Of a stretch of DNA of 64,000 bases, positions 17,565 to 26,484 are shown one piece after another. Location of the stretch: the NCBI RefSeq assembly GCF_009796285.1, contig NZ_CP047020.1:1550001-1614000 (forward strand), given 5' to 3'. Positions within the stretch are counted from its first letter, which is position 1. The number at the start of each line of letters is the position of its first letter. The notes beneath the pieces are model-generated. The model ran no database searches, was not told the origin of the DNA, and saw only the letters and a list, made by a program, of their open reading frames with translations. Source of the DNA: Streptomyces broussonetiae (lineage in GTDB: Bacteria > Actinomycetota > Actinomycetes > Streptomycetales > Streptomycetaceae). Made by a program: the position numbers and the translations under genes.

Positions 17565-18791
17565 TCACCACGTGACCGGCAGCGAGCGCAGGCCCCTGAG
17601 GAGCGTGCCGTCGCTGTAGACGATCTCGTCGGAGGGCACCGCCAGCCGCAACCCGGGAATCGAGGTGAAGAGGGTGCCGATCGCGACCTCGAGTTCGATG
17701 CGGGCGAGTTGGGCACCGACACAGCGGTGCATCCCGTAACCGAAGGCGAGGTGCTCCCCGGCTCCCTCCCGGGCGACATCGAAGCGGTCCGGGTGCGGGA
17801 ACGTCGCCGGGTCGAAGTTGGCTGCCGAGTTGCACGCGATGACCACGCTGTGCGCGGGGATGGTGGTCCCGCCGAGGTCCACGTCGGTCGTGGTGGCGCG
17901 GATCAGTCCGGTGTGCGGGTCGACGCCGGGAGTGACGTAGCGCAGCACCTCGTCCACGGCGACCGGCACCGCCGCCGGATCGGCGCCGACCGTCGCCAGT
18001 TGGTCCGGATTGTCCAGCAAGGCCAGCAGCCCCTTGCCGAGCATGCTCGCGGTCGTCTCGTAGCCGGCCAGGAGCAGGCCGCAGCCAAGGGTCATGAGTT
18101 CGTCGTCGTCGAGACGGTCCTGTTCGTCGCGTGCGGTGACAAGCGCGTGGAGCAGACTGTCATCGGGGTGGGCGCGCTTGTCCTCGACCAGTCCGCCCAT
18201 GTACTCGAACAGTGATCGAAGTGCCGAGATCGCCTCGTCGGGCTTCGTTCCGGGGGCGCTGACGCGGTCGGCCCAGCCACGGAAGAGTTCCCGATCCGCA
18301 TAGGGGACGCCCAGGATCTCGCAGATCACGGCGATCGGCAGCGGATAGGACAGCGACTCCGCCAGGTCTGCGGGTGGACCGGCCGCAACCATCTCCGCGA
18401 TCAGCTCGTCGGTGATCTGCTGGATCCGCGGCCGGAAGCGCCGGATCCGGTGGGCGCTGAACGCCCCGGCGACCAGGCGACGCAGCCGGGTGTGCTCCGG
18501 CGGGTCCATGTCGAGGATGGCAGGTTTGGTGAAGATCACGGCGGGGCTCATCACGGCGCCGAGCCTCCGCGCCTCGGCGCGACCGAACCGCGGGTCGGCG
18601 AGGACGGCGCGCACCTGCGCCATTCCGGTGACCAGCCAGGCGTCGCGGCCGTCCCTGGTCGTTATTTTGCGCACGGGCGTTTCCCGCCACATCTCGTTCA
18701 CCTGCGCCGGAACTGTGTAACCAGGGGTGCCGGTCTCGGAATTCATTCGCCCATCAAGGTCCCGCGGAGTCACTTCGGGGATATCAGTCAT
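17565..18791 (-). CDS. Cytochrome P450 (tailoring), copy 1
   Basis: A 408-residue soluble bacterial P450. The I-helix is GLLLAGYETTASML (acid-alcohol pair E-T), the ExxR is DEVLRYVTPG, and the heme loop FGYGMHRCVGAQLARIELE carries the Cys ligand. It also has the usual MDPPEHTRLRRLVAGAFS segment. All catalytic elements are intact. It opens the reverse-strand transcript with methyltransferase copy 1 downstream. It diverges from the sugar genes across a 301-base intergenic region. It probably hydroxylates the terpenoid. No ferredoxin gene is nearby, so redox partners must come from elsewhere. Confidence 0.93.
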   Translation of the reverse strand: MTDIPEVTPRDLDGRMNSETGTPGYTVPAQVNEMWRETPVRKITTRDGRDAWLVTGMAQVRAVLADPRFGRAEARRLGAVMSPAVIFTKPAILDMDPPEHTRLRRLVAGAFSAHRIRRFRPRIQQITDELIAEMVAAGPPADLAESLSYPLPIAVICEILGVPYADRELFRGWADRVSAPGTKPDEAISALRSLFEYMGGLVEDKRAHPDDSLLHALVTARDEQDRLDDDELMTLGCGLLLAGYETTASMLGKGLLALLDNPDQLATVGADPAAVPVAVDEVLRYVTPGVDPHTGLIRATTTDVDLGGTTIPAHSVVIACNSAANFDPATFPHPDRFDVAREGAGEHLAFGYGMHRCVGAQLARIELEVAIGTLFTSIPGLRLAVPSDEIVYSDGTLLRGLRSLPVTW

Positions 18792-19092
18792 GTTTTTGAC
18801 GTTAACGAGGGTGCGCCTTCCTGGTCAACACACCAACCCGACCGATCGAAGGTGAGGAAGCGGGTCACAGTCACGGCAGTTGAGGCGACCAGGCCCAGCG
18901 CTGCGGACGTCTTTCCTGGTCCCGAAACCCGGCCGGTGCCGCAGGGTTCCGGTAAATCCACAACGCAACCCCGAAAGATAGGGGATGACGTCACGTCGCC
19001 CCACCAGCAGAATACTGGAGCACGGGTGACCAGCATTTGTTTCCCCATCTCATGACGAGGGCACCCGTTGACGAACAGGAGGCGGCCGGCGG
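18792..19092. promoter_or_regulatory. Divergent promoter region
   Basis: 301 bases between two genes that run away from each other (P450 copy 1 and the 3,5-epimerase), so it must hold promoters for both. It is less GC-rich than its neighbours on the P450 side. I could not define -10/-35 boxes with confidence and saw no copy of the GTGGGC-N4-GCCCAC palindrome. Confidence 0.5.
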
Positions 19093-19722
19093 GTGGAGAT
19101 CAAGGAGATGGCGATAGCAGGCGCGTTTCGCGTCATCCCGGACAAACTCCGTGACCACCGGGGGTGTTTCTTCGAAGCCTTCCGGACCGAGGAACTCGCC
19201 CGCGCGACAGGCTTTCCTTTTCATGTCCGCCAGGGCAATGTCTCGGTCAGCAGGCGCGGGGTGATCCGCGGCGTGCACGGCACGGGGGCGGGCTCCGGTG
19301 AGGCCAAGCTGATCAGCTGCGTGCGCGGTGCGGTCCTCGACGTCGTGGTCGATCTGCGTGTGGGGTCGCCGACCTTCGGCGCGTTCGACACCACGGCCCT
19401 GACCGAGGAGTCCGGCGATCTGGTGTTCCTCGTCGACGGTCTCGGACACGCCTACCAGACGCTCACCGAGGGCACCGCGATCAGCTACCTGTGCGCGGAA
19501 CAGTTCGTCCCGGGCAGCCAGATCGACGTGAATCCGCTGGACCCCGAACTCGCCCTGCCCTGGATCCTCGACGAGGAACCGACCATCTCGGACAAGGACA
19601 GGGCTGCACCGGGTCTTCGGGAGGCGGCGGCTGCCGGGATACTCCCCCACTACATCGGCTCTCTCGCGGTACCGGCCGCCCGGGCGGGCGAGGAGAAGCA
19701 GGGACGGCATCGTGATCTCTGA
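19093..19722 (+). CDS. dTDP-4-keto-6-deoxyhexose 3,5-epimerase
   Basis: A 209-residue cupin-fold RmlC-type epimerase. GTG 19,093 gives MEIKEMAIAGAFRV, the family N-terminus. Visible family blocks are GVIRGVHGTG (catalytic His), KLISCVRGAVLDVVVDLRVG, the GLGHAYQTL loop and AISYLCAEQF (catalytic Tyr in SYL). The Asp in NPLDPELALPW is the His partner. The second conserved Tyr of the family (YKCSDYY) reads Phe here. It should set the L-configuration of the deoxysugar by epimerising C5 (and C3) of the 4-keto intermediate. It is the first gene of a forward sugar operon with the ketoreductase. Confidence 0.9.
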   Translation: MEIKEMAIAGAFRVIPDKLRDHRGCFFEAFRTEELARATGFPFHVRQGNVSVSRRGVIRGVHGTGAGSGEAKLISCVRGAVLDVVVDLRVGSPTFGAFDTTALTEESGDLVFLVDGLGHAYQTLTEGTAISYLCAEQFVPGSQIDVNPLDPELALPWILDEEPTISDKDRAAPGLREAAAAGILPHYIGSLAVPAARAGEEKQGRHRDL

Positions 19723-19906
19723 GTGCCGGGCCTGTGGAAGCAGTGAGCCGATCACGGTTGTCGACTCGGGAGTCGAGGGCATCACGAGCGTGTTCCCACG
19801 GACACCCGACGATCCCTTTCCGGTCGGCGGCGGTCGGCGTGCCGGCCGCGGTCGGCGGGTCCCGGCCGGGACGACGGTTCGGTCACGCACGAGCGGAGAG
19901 GGGTGA
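19712..19906 (+). pseudogene. Truncated NDP-hexose C-methyltransferase N-terminus
   Basis: A 64-residue frame starting GTG 19,712, overlapping the epimerase end. It reads ECRACGSSEPITVVDSGVEG then SVFPRTPDDPF, closely resembling the zinc-binding N-terminal domain (CRxCG...) of sugar C-methyltransferases of the TylCIII type. After about 40 residues the match stops in Arg/Gly-rich sequence. The SAM domain and the remaining roughly 350 residues are missing. It is either a relic of a lost C-methyltransferase or a tiny leader-like ORF; the CxxC pattern and its place in a sugar operon favour the relic. The product sugar predicted here is not C-methylated. Confidence 0.55.
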
Positions 19907-19908
19907 TC

Positions 19909-20838
19909 ATGGTGCCACCGACCGAGAAACGGCCGCTCGTAGCGGTACTCGGCGCGTCCGGGTTCCTCGGCGCCGCGGTCACCGCGGAGTTGACCCGCCT
20001 GCCGGTGCGCCTTCGACTCGTCTCTCGTGAGCGGCGGCTTCCGGTTCCGACGGCCGAAGTCCGCCTCGCGGACCTCACCGCCCCGCAGGCGGTGCGTGAG
20101 GCTCTCGACGGCGCGGACGCCGTTATCCACCTGGCGGCTCACCTCTCCGACGAACGGTCGTGGCGCGCGCCGGGTAGCGAGTCCGAGCAGCTGAGTACGG
20201 GCCTGCTCGACACGCTCGTCCGCTCGGTGCGCGGACGACCGCCGATCGTCGTGTTCGCCAGCACCGTCCAGGCATCGGCCCCTCCCGGGCTGCCGCGCAA
20301 CGACTACGTACGGCAGAAGATCGCGGCCGAGGAACTGCTCGCGGAGGCGACCCGGGACGGTGCGGTACGCGGGATCGCGCTCCGTCCGGCCACCATCTAC
20401 GGGCGCACTCCGCTCACCGGCTCGACGGGACGCGGTGTGGTCGCCGCGATGGCCCGCAAGGCCTTCGCCGACGAGCCGATCACCATGTGGCACGACGGCA
20501 CGGTCGAGCGGGACCTGGTGCACGTCACGGACACCGCGCGCGCCTTCGTCGCTGCGATGCAGGCGCCCGAGGCCCTCAGCGGCGGCCAGTGGCTGGTGGG
20601 GACGGGCCGGCCCGCGCAGCTCGGCGAGGTGTTCCGCACCCTCGCCGACCTGGTCGCCGCCCGGACCGGACGCCCGCCCGTGCCCGTGGTCACCGTGCCG
20701 CCGCCGGACTGGGCGGACGCCACCGACTTCGGGGACGTGAACGCCGATCCATCACCCTTCGCCGCGGCCACGGGCTGGCGGCCGCTCGTCCGGCTGACGG
20801 ACGGCCTGTCCGGTGTGTTGGACGCGCTCGCTCCGTGA
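19909..20838 (+). CDS. dTDP-hexose 4-ketoreductase (extended SDR)
   Basis: A 309-residue NAD-dependent epimerase/dehydratase-fold reductase. GASGFLG at residues 15-21 binds the cofactor, and NDYVRQK supplies the YxxxK catalytic pair. Further family blocks are LRPATIYGRTP and ERDLVHVTDTARAFV. I use ATG 19,909 because GGAGAGGGG precedes it by a few bases; a GTG at 19,903 is possible. It probably reduces the C4 ketone last in the TDP-L-sugar pathway, which decides between amicetose and rhodinose; sequence alone does not show the stereochemistry. It ends two bases from the convergent glycosyltransferase gene. Confidence 0.88.
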   Translation: MVPPTEKRPLVAVLGASGFLGAAVTAELTRLPVRLRLVSRERRLPVPTAEVRLADLTAPQAVREALDGADAVIHLAAHLSDERSWRAPGSESEQLSTGLLDTLVRSVRGRPPIVVFASTVQASAPPGLPRNDYVRQKIAAEELLAEATRDGAVRGIALRPATIYGRTPLTGSTGRGVVAAMARKAFADEPITMWHDGTVERDLVHVTDTARAFVAAMQAPEALSGGQWLVGTGRPAQLGEVFRTLADLVAARTGRPPVPVVTVPPPDWADATDFGDVNADPSPFAAATGWRPLVRLTDGLSGVLDALAP

Positions 20839-20839
20839 G

Positions 20840-22030
20840 TCACCCGAGGCCGCCGGCGGCGAGCGCGCTCAAGCGCGCGACCACCTCGGCGGGGGCCGGC
20901 TGGGCGAGGACCTCGGCGCGCAGCGCCGCGGCGGATCGCCCGACACGGTCACTGGTCAGCACGGTCGCTATGGCGCCGGAGAGTGCGTCCACGGTCGCTT
21001 CCTCGTTATGGACGGAGATGCCGGCTCCGGTGTCGGCCAGACGGGAGCAACATGTCTGTACGTCACGGGTGGCCGGGATGCCGAGCTGCGGGACGCCGTA
21101 GTACGCGGCCGTCATGATCGTGCCGGCTCCGCCGTGGTGGACGACCGCGTCGCAGGACGGCATGATCGCGTTGAGGGGGACGTTCTCCACCACGGTGACT
21201 CCCGAGGGCAGGCTCGGGACCAGGCTGCGATCGGCGCTCGTGACCGCGAGGACGATCTCGGTGTCGTGCTCGTGGAGCGTCTTGACGACGTCGGCGACCG
21301 GAAACGCTTCGATGCCGTCGCGGATCACCAGCATCGAGCCCCAGGTGACCAGGACCCGTCGCCGCCGCGAAGGAGCGAGAACCGGGGCCGGCAGGACATT
21401 GGACCCGTTGTAGGGGACGAAGCGGACCGGGATCCGCGACGGGACCTCGACGATCTGCATGGCCTCCAGCCACGGGTCGACCGTTGCGACGGCGTTCTCG
21501 GCTCGCGGTGCGCATCCGTGTCGCGCGTAGAGTTCGCACAGTGGTTCGGGCCAGGCGTCCGGCGACATCCCGCTTCCGGGGTAGCCGTACTCGGAGGCGC
21601 GCAGCAGATCCGGCCCCCAGAGGTGGTGGACCAGCGGTACGTCGGCCGCCGCGGCCGCCAGTGGCGCCGCGAGTACGAGCGGATCCGCGACGACCAGGTC
21701 GGGGCGCCAATCACGGACGAGGGAGACGACGTCGTTCGCGGCCTCCGCGGCGAACCGGATCTGGGCGTTGACCAGTGTCTGGAACAGCGGATTCGGGGCG
21801 CCCGGCTCGGTCGCCACCGGGCCCCTCTCCCGATGCCTCGCCAACTCGGCGGTCATGTCGAACGACTTGGCGATGGTGACCATCGGAACGCCGGAACTCA
21901 CGACGACCGATTCGCCCCAGGGCTGTGCAGCGACACAGACGTCGTGGCCGGCGGTTCGGCAGGCCCAGATCAGCGGCACTATCGGGAAATAGTGCGACGG
22001 CGCGGAAGCCGGAATGAAAAGTATGCGCAT
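20840..22030 (-). CDS. Glycosyltransferase, GT1 family (natural-product type)
   Basis: A 396-residue GT-B glycosyltransferase. The start MRILFIPASAPSHYFPIVPL at ATG 22,030 is the typical acceptor-domain opening. The C-terminal donor domain has RRRVLVTWGSML, VTVVENVPLNAIMPSCDAVV and the HHGGAGTIMTA nucleotide-sugar motif. It is the only glycosyltransferase in the cluster, so it should attach the TDP-L-trideoxysugar to the terpenoid. There is no separate P450-like auxiliary protein of the DesVIII type, although four P450s are present. The gene is convergent with the ketoreductase and divergent from the secreted hydrolase. Confidence 0.93.
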   Translation of the reverse strand: MRILFIPASAPSHYFPIVPLIWACRTAGHDVCVAAQPWGESVVVSSGVPMVTIAKSFDMTAELARHRERGPVATEPGAPNPLFQTLVNAQIRFAAEAANDVVSLVRDWRPDLVVADPLVLAAPLAAAAADVPLVHHLWGPDLLRASEYGYPGSGMSPDAWPEPLCELYARHGCAPRAENAVATVDPWLEAMQIVEVPSRIPVRFVPYNGSNVLPAPVLAPSRRRRVLVTWGSMLVIRDGIEAFPVADVVKTLHEHDTEIVLAVTSADRSLVPSLPSGVTVVENVPLNAIMPSCDAVVHHGGAGTIMTAAYYGVPQLGIPATRDVQTCCSRLADTGAGISVHNEEATVDALSGAIATVLTSDRVGRSAAALRAEVLAQPAPAEVVARLSALAAGGLG

Positions 22031-22356
22031 CCGATACCCGACCATTCTCGTCAGCAGATGTGAGCGTGCGACCAACGCTGCCGGTTCGGTACGGCCGCCA
22101 CAAGCCGGGCTGATCAGGGTACCGTCTCACTGAAATCTATGGTACGGAGCGCGTCCCGTCCGCAACGTTGCGGTCCCACGCGGCAACGCCCCGACCGCGG
22201 CGGACTGTTGACATAGCGCTCCTCACAGGCATCATGGTGGGCCGGTGCCCACTTTGATCCCGATGAGGGTCGTCTCCCCGTCCTCGGGCGCCGTGTGCCA
22301 GATCCGGCAGAGCCCCCCGTAGAATTTGTCCACTTCGGCCGTGAAGCGGTGACCCT
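22031..22356. promoter_or_regulatory. Divergent intergenic region with palindrome and a coding relic
   Basis: Between the glycosyltransferase (reverse) and the secreted hydrolase (forward). It contains the palindrome at 22,237-22,252. On the reverse strand, from about 22,355 down to 22,245, there is a protein-like stretch (HRFTAEVDKFYGGLCRIWHT then TLIGIKVGTGPP and a stop) that begins after an in-frame stop codon and has no start; I read it as a gene-end relic of unknown family. No promoter boxes are certain. Confidence 0.45.
22237..22252. promoter_or_regulatory. Candidate operator GTGGGC-N4-GCCCAC
   Basis: A perfect 6+6 inverted repeat around CGGT, in the divergent region between the glycosyltransferase and secreted-hydrolase genes. 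It has the same arms and the same 4-base spacer as the site before methyltransferase copy 1 and, with one mismatch, the site before the TetR gene. Confidence 0.5.
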
Positions 22357-23406
22357 GTGTTAGCTAAACAATCAAAATGGAAATACCTGCTTGTCTCGGC
22401 GTTCACGGTGGCCGCCGCGTTGGTGACCACGGCACCGCCCGCCTCCGCGGACGAGGCGGGCGGGGATCCGATCTGCAAGGCCTACTCGCTGCCGGTCCGC
22501 ATGTCCGATCCCGGAGAGGCGACGCAGACCCTGTGGGGAGAACTCTGCCAGCCCCGGGACAGCCGTCCCACCACGGTGCAACTGCTCGTGCACGGCGGGT
22601 ACTACAACCACGAGTACTGGGACTTCCCGGTCGGCGACGGCTACTACTCGTACGTGCGCCACGCCGTCGCGGCCGGGTACGCCACCTTCAACGTCGACCC
22701 GATCGGTTCGGGCAACAGCTCCCACCCCCAGAGCAGCCTGGTCACCGGCGACGCCGGTTCCGTCGCACTGCACGACGCCATCACCGCTCTGCGCCACGGA
22801 ACCCTCGACGGCCAGGCCTTCAAGAAGGTGATCTGGGTAGGACACGCACTCGGCTCGTTCTATGCCTGGCGCGAGATCCCGCAGTACAACGACGTGGACG
22901 CGGCCATCCTCACCGGCGCGCTGAGCGGCTACAACCCGGACCACGCCGCGACCGCGGTCGCGAATACGTACCCGGCGATCGACGATCCCAAGTTCGCGAA
23001 CTCCGGCTACGACCCGGGATACATGACCACCAAGCCGGGCACGCGCGGTTCCATGTTCTACTATCCGGCCACGACCGATCCCTCGGTGGTGGCAGCGGAC
23101 GAGGAGACCAAGGACGTCGTTCCGACCGCGAAGACCGTGCCGGCGGCACCGCCGTACGGGATCCGGGTACCGGTGATCGTCCTCGACGGTGCGCAGGACT
23201 GGTTGACCTGCCAGGGGGTCACCAGCTATGACTGCAGCGACCCGGCCAGCGTGCGCGCCTACGAGTCGAGCTTCTACCTGCCCGAAGCGAAGCTCGAGGT
23301 GGCACTGGTCCCGGAAACCGGTCACGACATGGCACTGGCGACGACGGCGCCGGTCACCGACTCCATCATGCTGCACTGGGCTGAGAGCGTCGCGGCACCG
23401 CAGTAG
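22357..23406 (+). CDS. Secreted alpha/beta-hydrolase-fold protein lacking the nucleophilic Ser
   Basis: A 349-residue protein with a clear signal peptide (KWKYLLVSAFTVAAALV, cleavage after about PASA). The hydrolase fold is recognisable: oxyanion region LLVHGGYYNHEYWDFP, strand FNVDPIGSGNS, nucleophile elbow VWGHALG-like at residues 161-166 (read VGHALG), acid in VLDGAQDW and His in PETGHDMAL. In relatives the elbow is GHSLG; here the codon for Ser is GCA, Ala164. The Asp and His partners remain. So it is either an inactive binding protein or uses another residue. The start is GTG 22,357 with only a weak ribosome site. A strong terminator follows. Its role in the cluster is unknown; extracellular binding or inactivation of the product is speculation. 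Confidence 0.8.
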   Translation: MLAKQSKWKYLLVSAFTVAAALVTTAPPASADEAGGDPICKAYSLPVRMSDPGEATQTLWGELCQPRDSRPTTVQLLVHGGYYNHEYWDFPVGDGYYSYVRHAVAAGYATFNVDPIGSGNSSHPQSSLVTGDAGSVALHDAITALRHGTLDGQAFKKVIWVGHALGSFYAWREIPQYNDVDAAILTGALSGYNPDHAATAVANTYPAIDDPKFANSGYDPGYMTTKPGTRGSMFYYPATTDPSVVAADEETKDVVPTAKTVPAAPPYGIRVPVIVLDGAQDWLTCQGVTSYDCSDPASVRAYESSFYLPEAKLEVALVPETGHDMALATTAPVTDSIMLHWAESVAAPQ

Positions 23407-23448
23407 TCGGCGGGTGCCCGGGATACGGCGAATCGAAGACCGGCATCG

Positions 23449-23488
23449 GACGCCGGGGCGTGCTCCGTTGCGGAGCAGCCCCGGCGTC
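23449..23488 (+). terminator. Strong terminator hairpin after the secreted hydrolase
   Basis: An 18-bp stem with one bulged G: GACGCCGGGGC plus TGCTCCG pair with CGGAGCA plus GCCCCGGCGTC, around a TTG loop. It lies 42 bases after the stop codon and separates this gene from the following sugar genes. Confidence 0.88.
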
Positions 23489-23702
23489 GACATGGGTTCT
23501 GCGGTGAGGCCCGCACAAGACAGAGCCTAGATCGGCTTTAGCCGCGCAGGCCACACTTGCCGAGCCGGCACGTGATGGAGCGCGGCGGCCGATCTCCGTG
23601 TGCCTCGACAAGGGTGACCGCCTGTCAGCCGCACCCGGCTCCCCCGGGTGTCCCGATCTCACGAATGACCCGGATCAGCCCACGAAGAAGGGTACGGAAG
23701 AC

Positions 23703-25007
23703 ATGAGTGAACGGGCCGCGCACATCCTCGACGAGGTGCGTAAATACCACCAGGACAGCAAGGACGACAGGGGGTTCGTCCCCGGCGTCACGGAGATCTG
23801 GCCGTCCGGCGCCGTACTCGACGACGAGGACAGGGCGGCCATGGTCGAAGCAGCCCTGAACCTGCGGATCGCGGCGGGCAGTTCGGCCCGGAAGTTCGAG
23901 TCGGTCTTCGCGCGCCGGATGCAGCGGCGCAAGGCGCATCTGACCAACTCCGGTTCCTCGGCGAACCTCCTTGCGGTCACCGCCCTCACGTCCCCGCAGC
24001 TGGGGGAGCGCAGGCTCGTGCCGGGCGACGAGGTGATCACGGTGGCGGCGGGCTTCCCCACGACGGTCAACCCCATCCTGCAGAACGGCCTGGTCCCGGT
24101 CTTCGTGGACATCGACCTGCACACGTACAACACCACCGCGGAGCGCATCGAGAAGGCCGTCGGACCCCGGACCCGGGCGATCATGGTCGCCCACGCCCTC
24201 GGCAACCCCTTCGAGGTCGCGGAGGTGGCGCAACTCGCCGAGGAACGCGACCTGCTGCTGATCGAGGACAACTGCGACGCGGTCGGCAGCACCTACCGCG
24301 GACAGCTCACCGGGACCTTCGGCGACCTCGCCACCGTCAGTTTCTACCCGGCCCATCACCTCACCATGGGCGAGGGCGGCTGTGTGCTCACCTCGAACCT
24401 GGTCCTGGCCCGGATCGTGGAGTCCCTGCGGGACTGGGGCAGGGACTGCTGGTGCGAGCCGGGCGAGAGCGACACCTGCCGCAAGCGCTTCGGCTACCAG
24501 ATGGGGACGCTGCCGGCCGGCTACGACCACAAGTACATCTTCTCGCACGTGGGCTACAACCTGAAGACGACCGATCTCCAGGCGGCGCTCGGTCTGAGCC
24601 AGTTGGACAAGCTCGACGAGTTCGGCGCGGCACGGCGGCGCAACTGGCGACAGCTGCACGACGGCCTCGCGGACGTCCCGTGGCTGCTGCTGCCAAAACC
24701 CACGCCGGGCAGCGACCCGAGCTGGTTCGGCTTCGTCATCACCGTCGACCCCGAGGCGCCCTTCCGGCGCGCCGAGCTGGTGGACTTCCTGGAGAACCGC
24801 AAGATCGGCACGCGCAGGCTGTTCGCCGGGAACCTGACGCGCCATCCCGCCTACCTGGACCGCGGGTTCCGGGTCTCCGGCGAGCTGCCCAACAGCGACA
24901 TCGTCACCGAGCACACCTTTTGGGTCGGCGTCTACCCCGGACTCACCGAGGAGATGATCGACTACGTCATCGCTTCCATCTCCGAGTTCGTGGGGGCCCA
25001 CCAGTGA
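23703..25007 (+). CDS. PMP- and [2Fe-2S]-dependent NDP-hexose C3-dehydrase (E1/SpnQ type)
   Basis: A 434-residue DegT/DnrJ-fold enzyme. In place of the PLP-binding Lys it has His: SFYPAHHLTMGEGG, His 218-219, the hallmark of the C3-deoxygenating E1/SpnQ/ColD-like group. Cys residues in DWGRDCWCEPGESDTC (249, 251, 259) fit the [2Fe-2S] cluster of E1/SpnQ, so this is the iron-sulfur subtype. It would remove the C3 hydroxyl of the 2-deoxy-4-keto sugar. No dedicated E3-type reductase gene is present, so electrons must come from general ferredoxin/flavodoxin systems. Its stop overlaps the start of the 2,3-dehydratase gene (GTGA), so the two are translationally coupled. Confidence 0.93.
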   Translation: MSERAAHILDEVRKYHQDSKDDRGFVPGVTEIWPSGAVLDDEDRAAMVEAALNLRIAAGSSARKFESVFARRMQRRKAHLTNSGSSANLLAVTALTSPQLGERRLVPGDEVITVAAGFPTTVNPILQNGLVPVFVDIDLHTYNTTAERIEKAVGPRTRAIMVAHALGNPFEVAEVAQLAEERDLLLIEDNCDAVGSTYRGQLTGTFGDLATVSFYPAHHLTMGEGGCVLTSNLVLARIVESLRDWGRDCWCEPGESDTCRKRFGYQMGTLPAGYDHKYIFSHVGYNLKTTDLQAALGLSQLDKLDEFGAARRRNWRQLHDGLADVPWLLLPKPTPGSDPSWFGFVITVDPEAPFRRAELVDFLENRKIGTRRLFAGNLTRHPAYLDRGFRVSGELPNSDIVTEHTFWVGVYPGLTEEMIDYVIASISEFVGAHQ

Positions 25008-26392
25008 CGGTGAGCGGGAGCACTCGGGTGGGGCCGTCGCTCAGGGCCCGGCAGGATGCCGCGCTTGCCGACCGGGTCGCCCGGTCCGCGGCGGCGCTGG
25101 CCGGCGAGCCCACGGACGAGATCCACGACTGGCTCCAACAGCGCCGCATGGAGCAGTCGTTCGCGGTGGAGCGCATCCCCTTCGAGGCACTCGAAGACTG
25201 GTCGTTCGCCCCGCAGACCGGGAACCTCGTGCACCGCAGCGGCCGGTTCTTCACCGTGGAGGGGCTGCGCGCCAGCATTGGTGAGCAGCCCGGTCGAGTG
25301 GAGTGGCAGCAGCCCGTCATCGTCCAGCCGGAGGTCGGGATCCTGGGCATCCTCACCCGGGAGTTCGACGGGGTTCTGCACTTCCTGGTGCAGGCCAAGA
25401 TGGAGCCGGGCAACCCCGGGCTGCTGCAACTCTCGCCCACCGTGCAAGCCACGTACAGCAACTACACCAAGGTCCACAACGGCGCCTCCGTCCGTTACCT
25501 GGAGTACTTCACCGACCCGTCCCGGGGCCGTGTCCTGTCGGACGTGCTGCAGTCCGAGCACGGCTCCTGGTTCCACCGCAAGCGCAACCGCAACATGATC
25601 GTCGAGGCCACCGGCCAGGTACCCGAGCACGAGGACTTCCGCTGGCTCACGCTGGGCCAGATCCATGAACTCCTGCGCCACGACAACACGGTGAACATGG
25701 ACGCGCGCTCGGTCCTCGCCGGCCTGGAGGTGCCCAGCACGTCCCACGCACTGCACTCGGACACGGAGCTGCTGTCCTGGCTGACCGAGCGACGGTCCAC
25801 GACCCCGATCCGCAGCGAACGCGTCCCGCTCGCCGCCGTGACGGGCTGGACCCGTGGCAGGTTCTCGATCGACCACGAGGACGGCCGCTACTTCCGTACC
25901 GTGGCCGTGTCGGTGCGGGCGAGCAGCCGCGAGGTCGGCCACTGGACCCAGCCACTGATCGAGCCTCGCGGGCAGGGCGTGGTCGCGTTCCTCACCCGCA
26001 CGTTCGAGGGCGTGCCGCACGTGCTGGTCCGGGCCCGCGCGGAAGGCGGCTTCATCGACGCGGAGCTGGGCCCCACCGTGCAGTGCCAGCCCGGGAATTA
26101 CGCACACCTGCCGGCCGCGGACCGACCACTCTTCCTCGACCTGGCCACGACGGCACCCCCCTCCCGGATCCGCTACTCCGCACTGCACTCCGAGGAGGGC
26201 GGCCGCTTCCTGGACTCGGTGAGCCGCTACCTCGTCCTGGAAGCCGACGAGTGCGAGGCACCGCTCGACGCACCGCCCGGGTTCCGCTGGGTCTCACGGG
26301 ACCAGCTCGCCGCTCTCACGCGTTACAGCCACTACGTCAGCGTCCAGGCACGGACGCTCCTGTTGTGCCTGAACGCGACGGCCGGCGTGTGA
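25004..26392 (+). CDS. dTDP-4-keto-6-deoxyglucose 2,3-dehydratase
   Basis: A 462-residue protein made of two homologous halves: EWQQPVIVQPEVGILGILTR in the first half matches HWTQPLIEPRGQGVVAFLTR in the second, and both are followed by a PTVQ...NY segment. This duplicated architecture is diagnostic for the sugar 2,3-dehydratase family, which eliminates the C2 hydroxyl to give the 3,4-diketo sugar. GTG 25,004 overlaps the previous stop; another GTG at 25,010 is possible. The unstable product needs the 3-ketoreductase, encoded convergently just downstream. Confidence 0.93.
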   Translation: MTVSGSTRVGPSLRARQDAALADRVARSAAALAGEPTDEIHDWLQQRRMEQSFAVERIPFEALEDWSFAPQTGNLVHRSGRFFTVEGLRASIGEQPGRVEWQQPVIVQPEVGILGILTREFDGVLHFLVQAKMEPGNPGLLQLSPTVQATYSNYTKVHNGASVRYLEYFTDPSRGRVLSDVLQSEHGSWFHRKRNRNMIVEATGQVPEHEDFRWLTLGQIHELLRHDNTVNMDARSVLAGLEVPSTSHALHSDTELLSWLTERRSTTPIRSERVPLAAVTGWTRGRFSIDHEDGRYFRTVAVSVRASSREVGHWTQPLIEPRGQGVVAFLTRTFEGVPHVLVRARAEGGFIDAELGPTVQCQPGNYAHLPAADRPLFLDLATTAPPSRIRYSALHSEEGGRFLDSVSRYLVLEADECEAPLDAPPGFRWVSRDQLAALTRYSHYVSVQARTLLLCLNATAGV

Positions 26393-26484
26393 GGTTGCCG
26401 ATCGAGGCGTGCGGGACACGGCTTCGCAGGCGGCGGGAGGGGTTTCGCCATCGCGGCCGAAGGCGGTCCCACCGTCGCTTCCGC

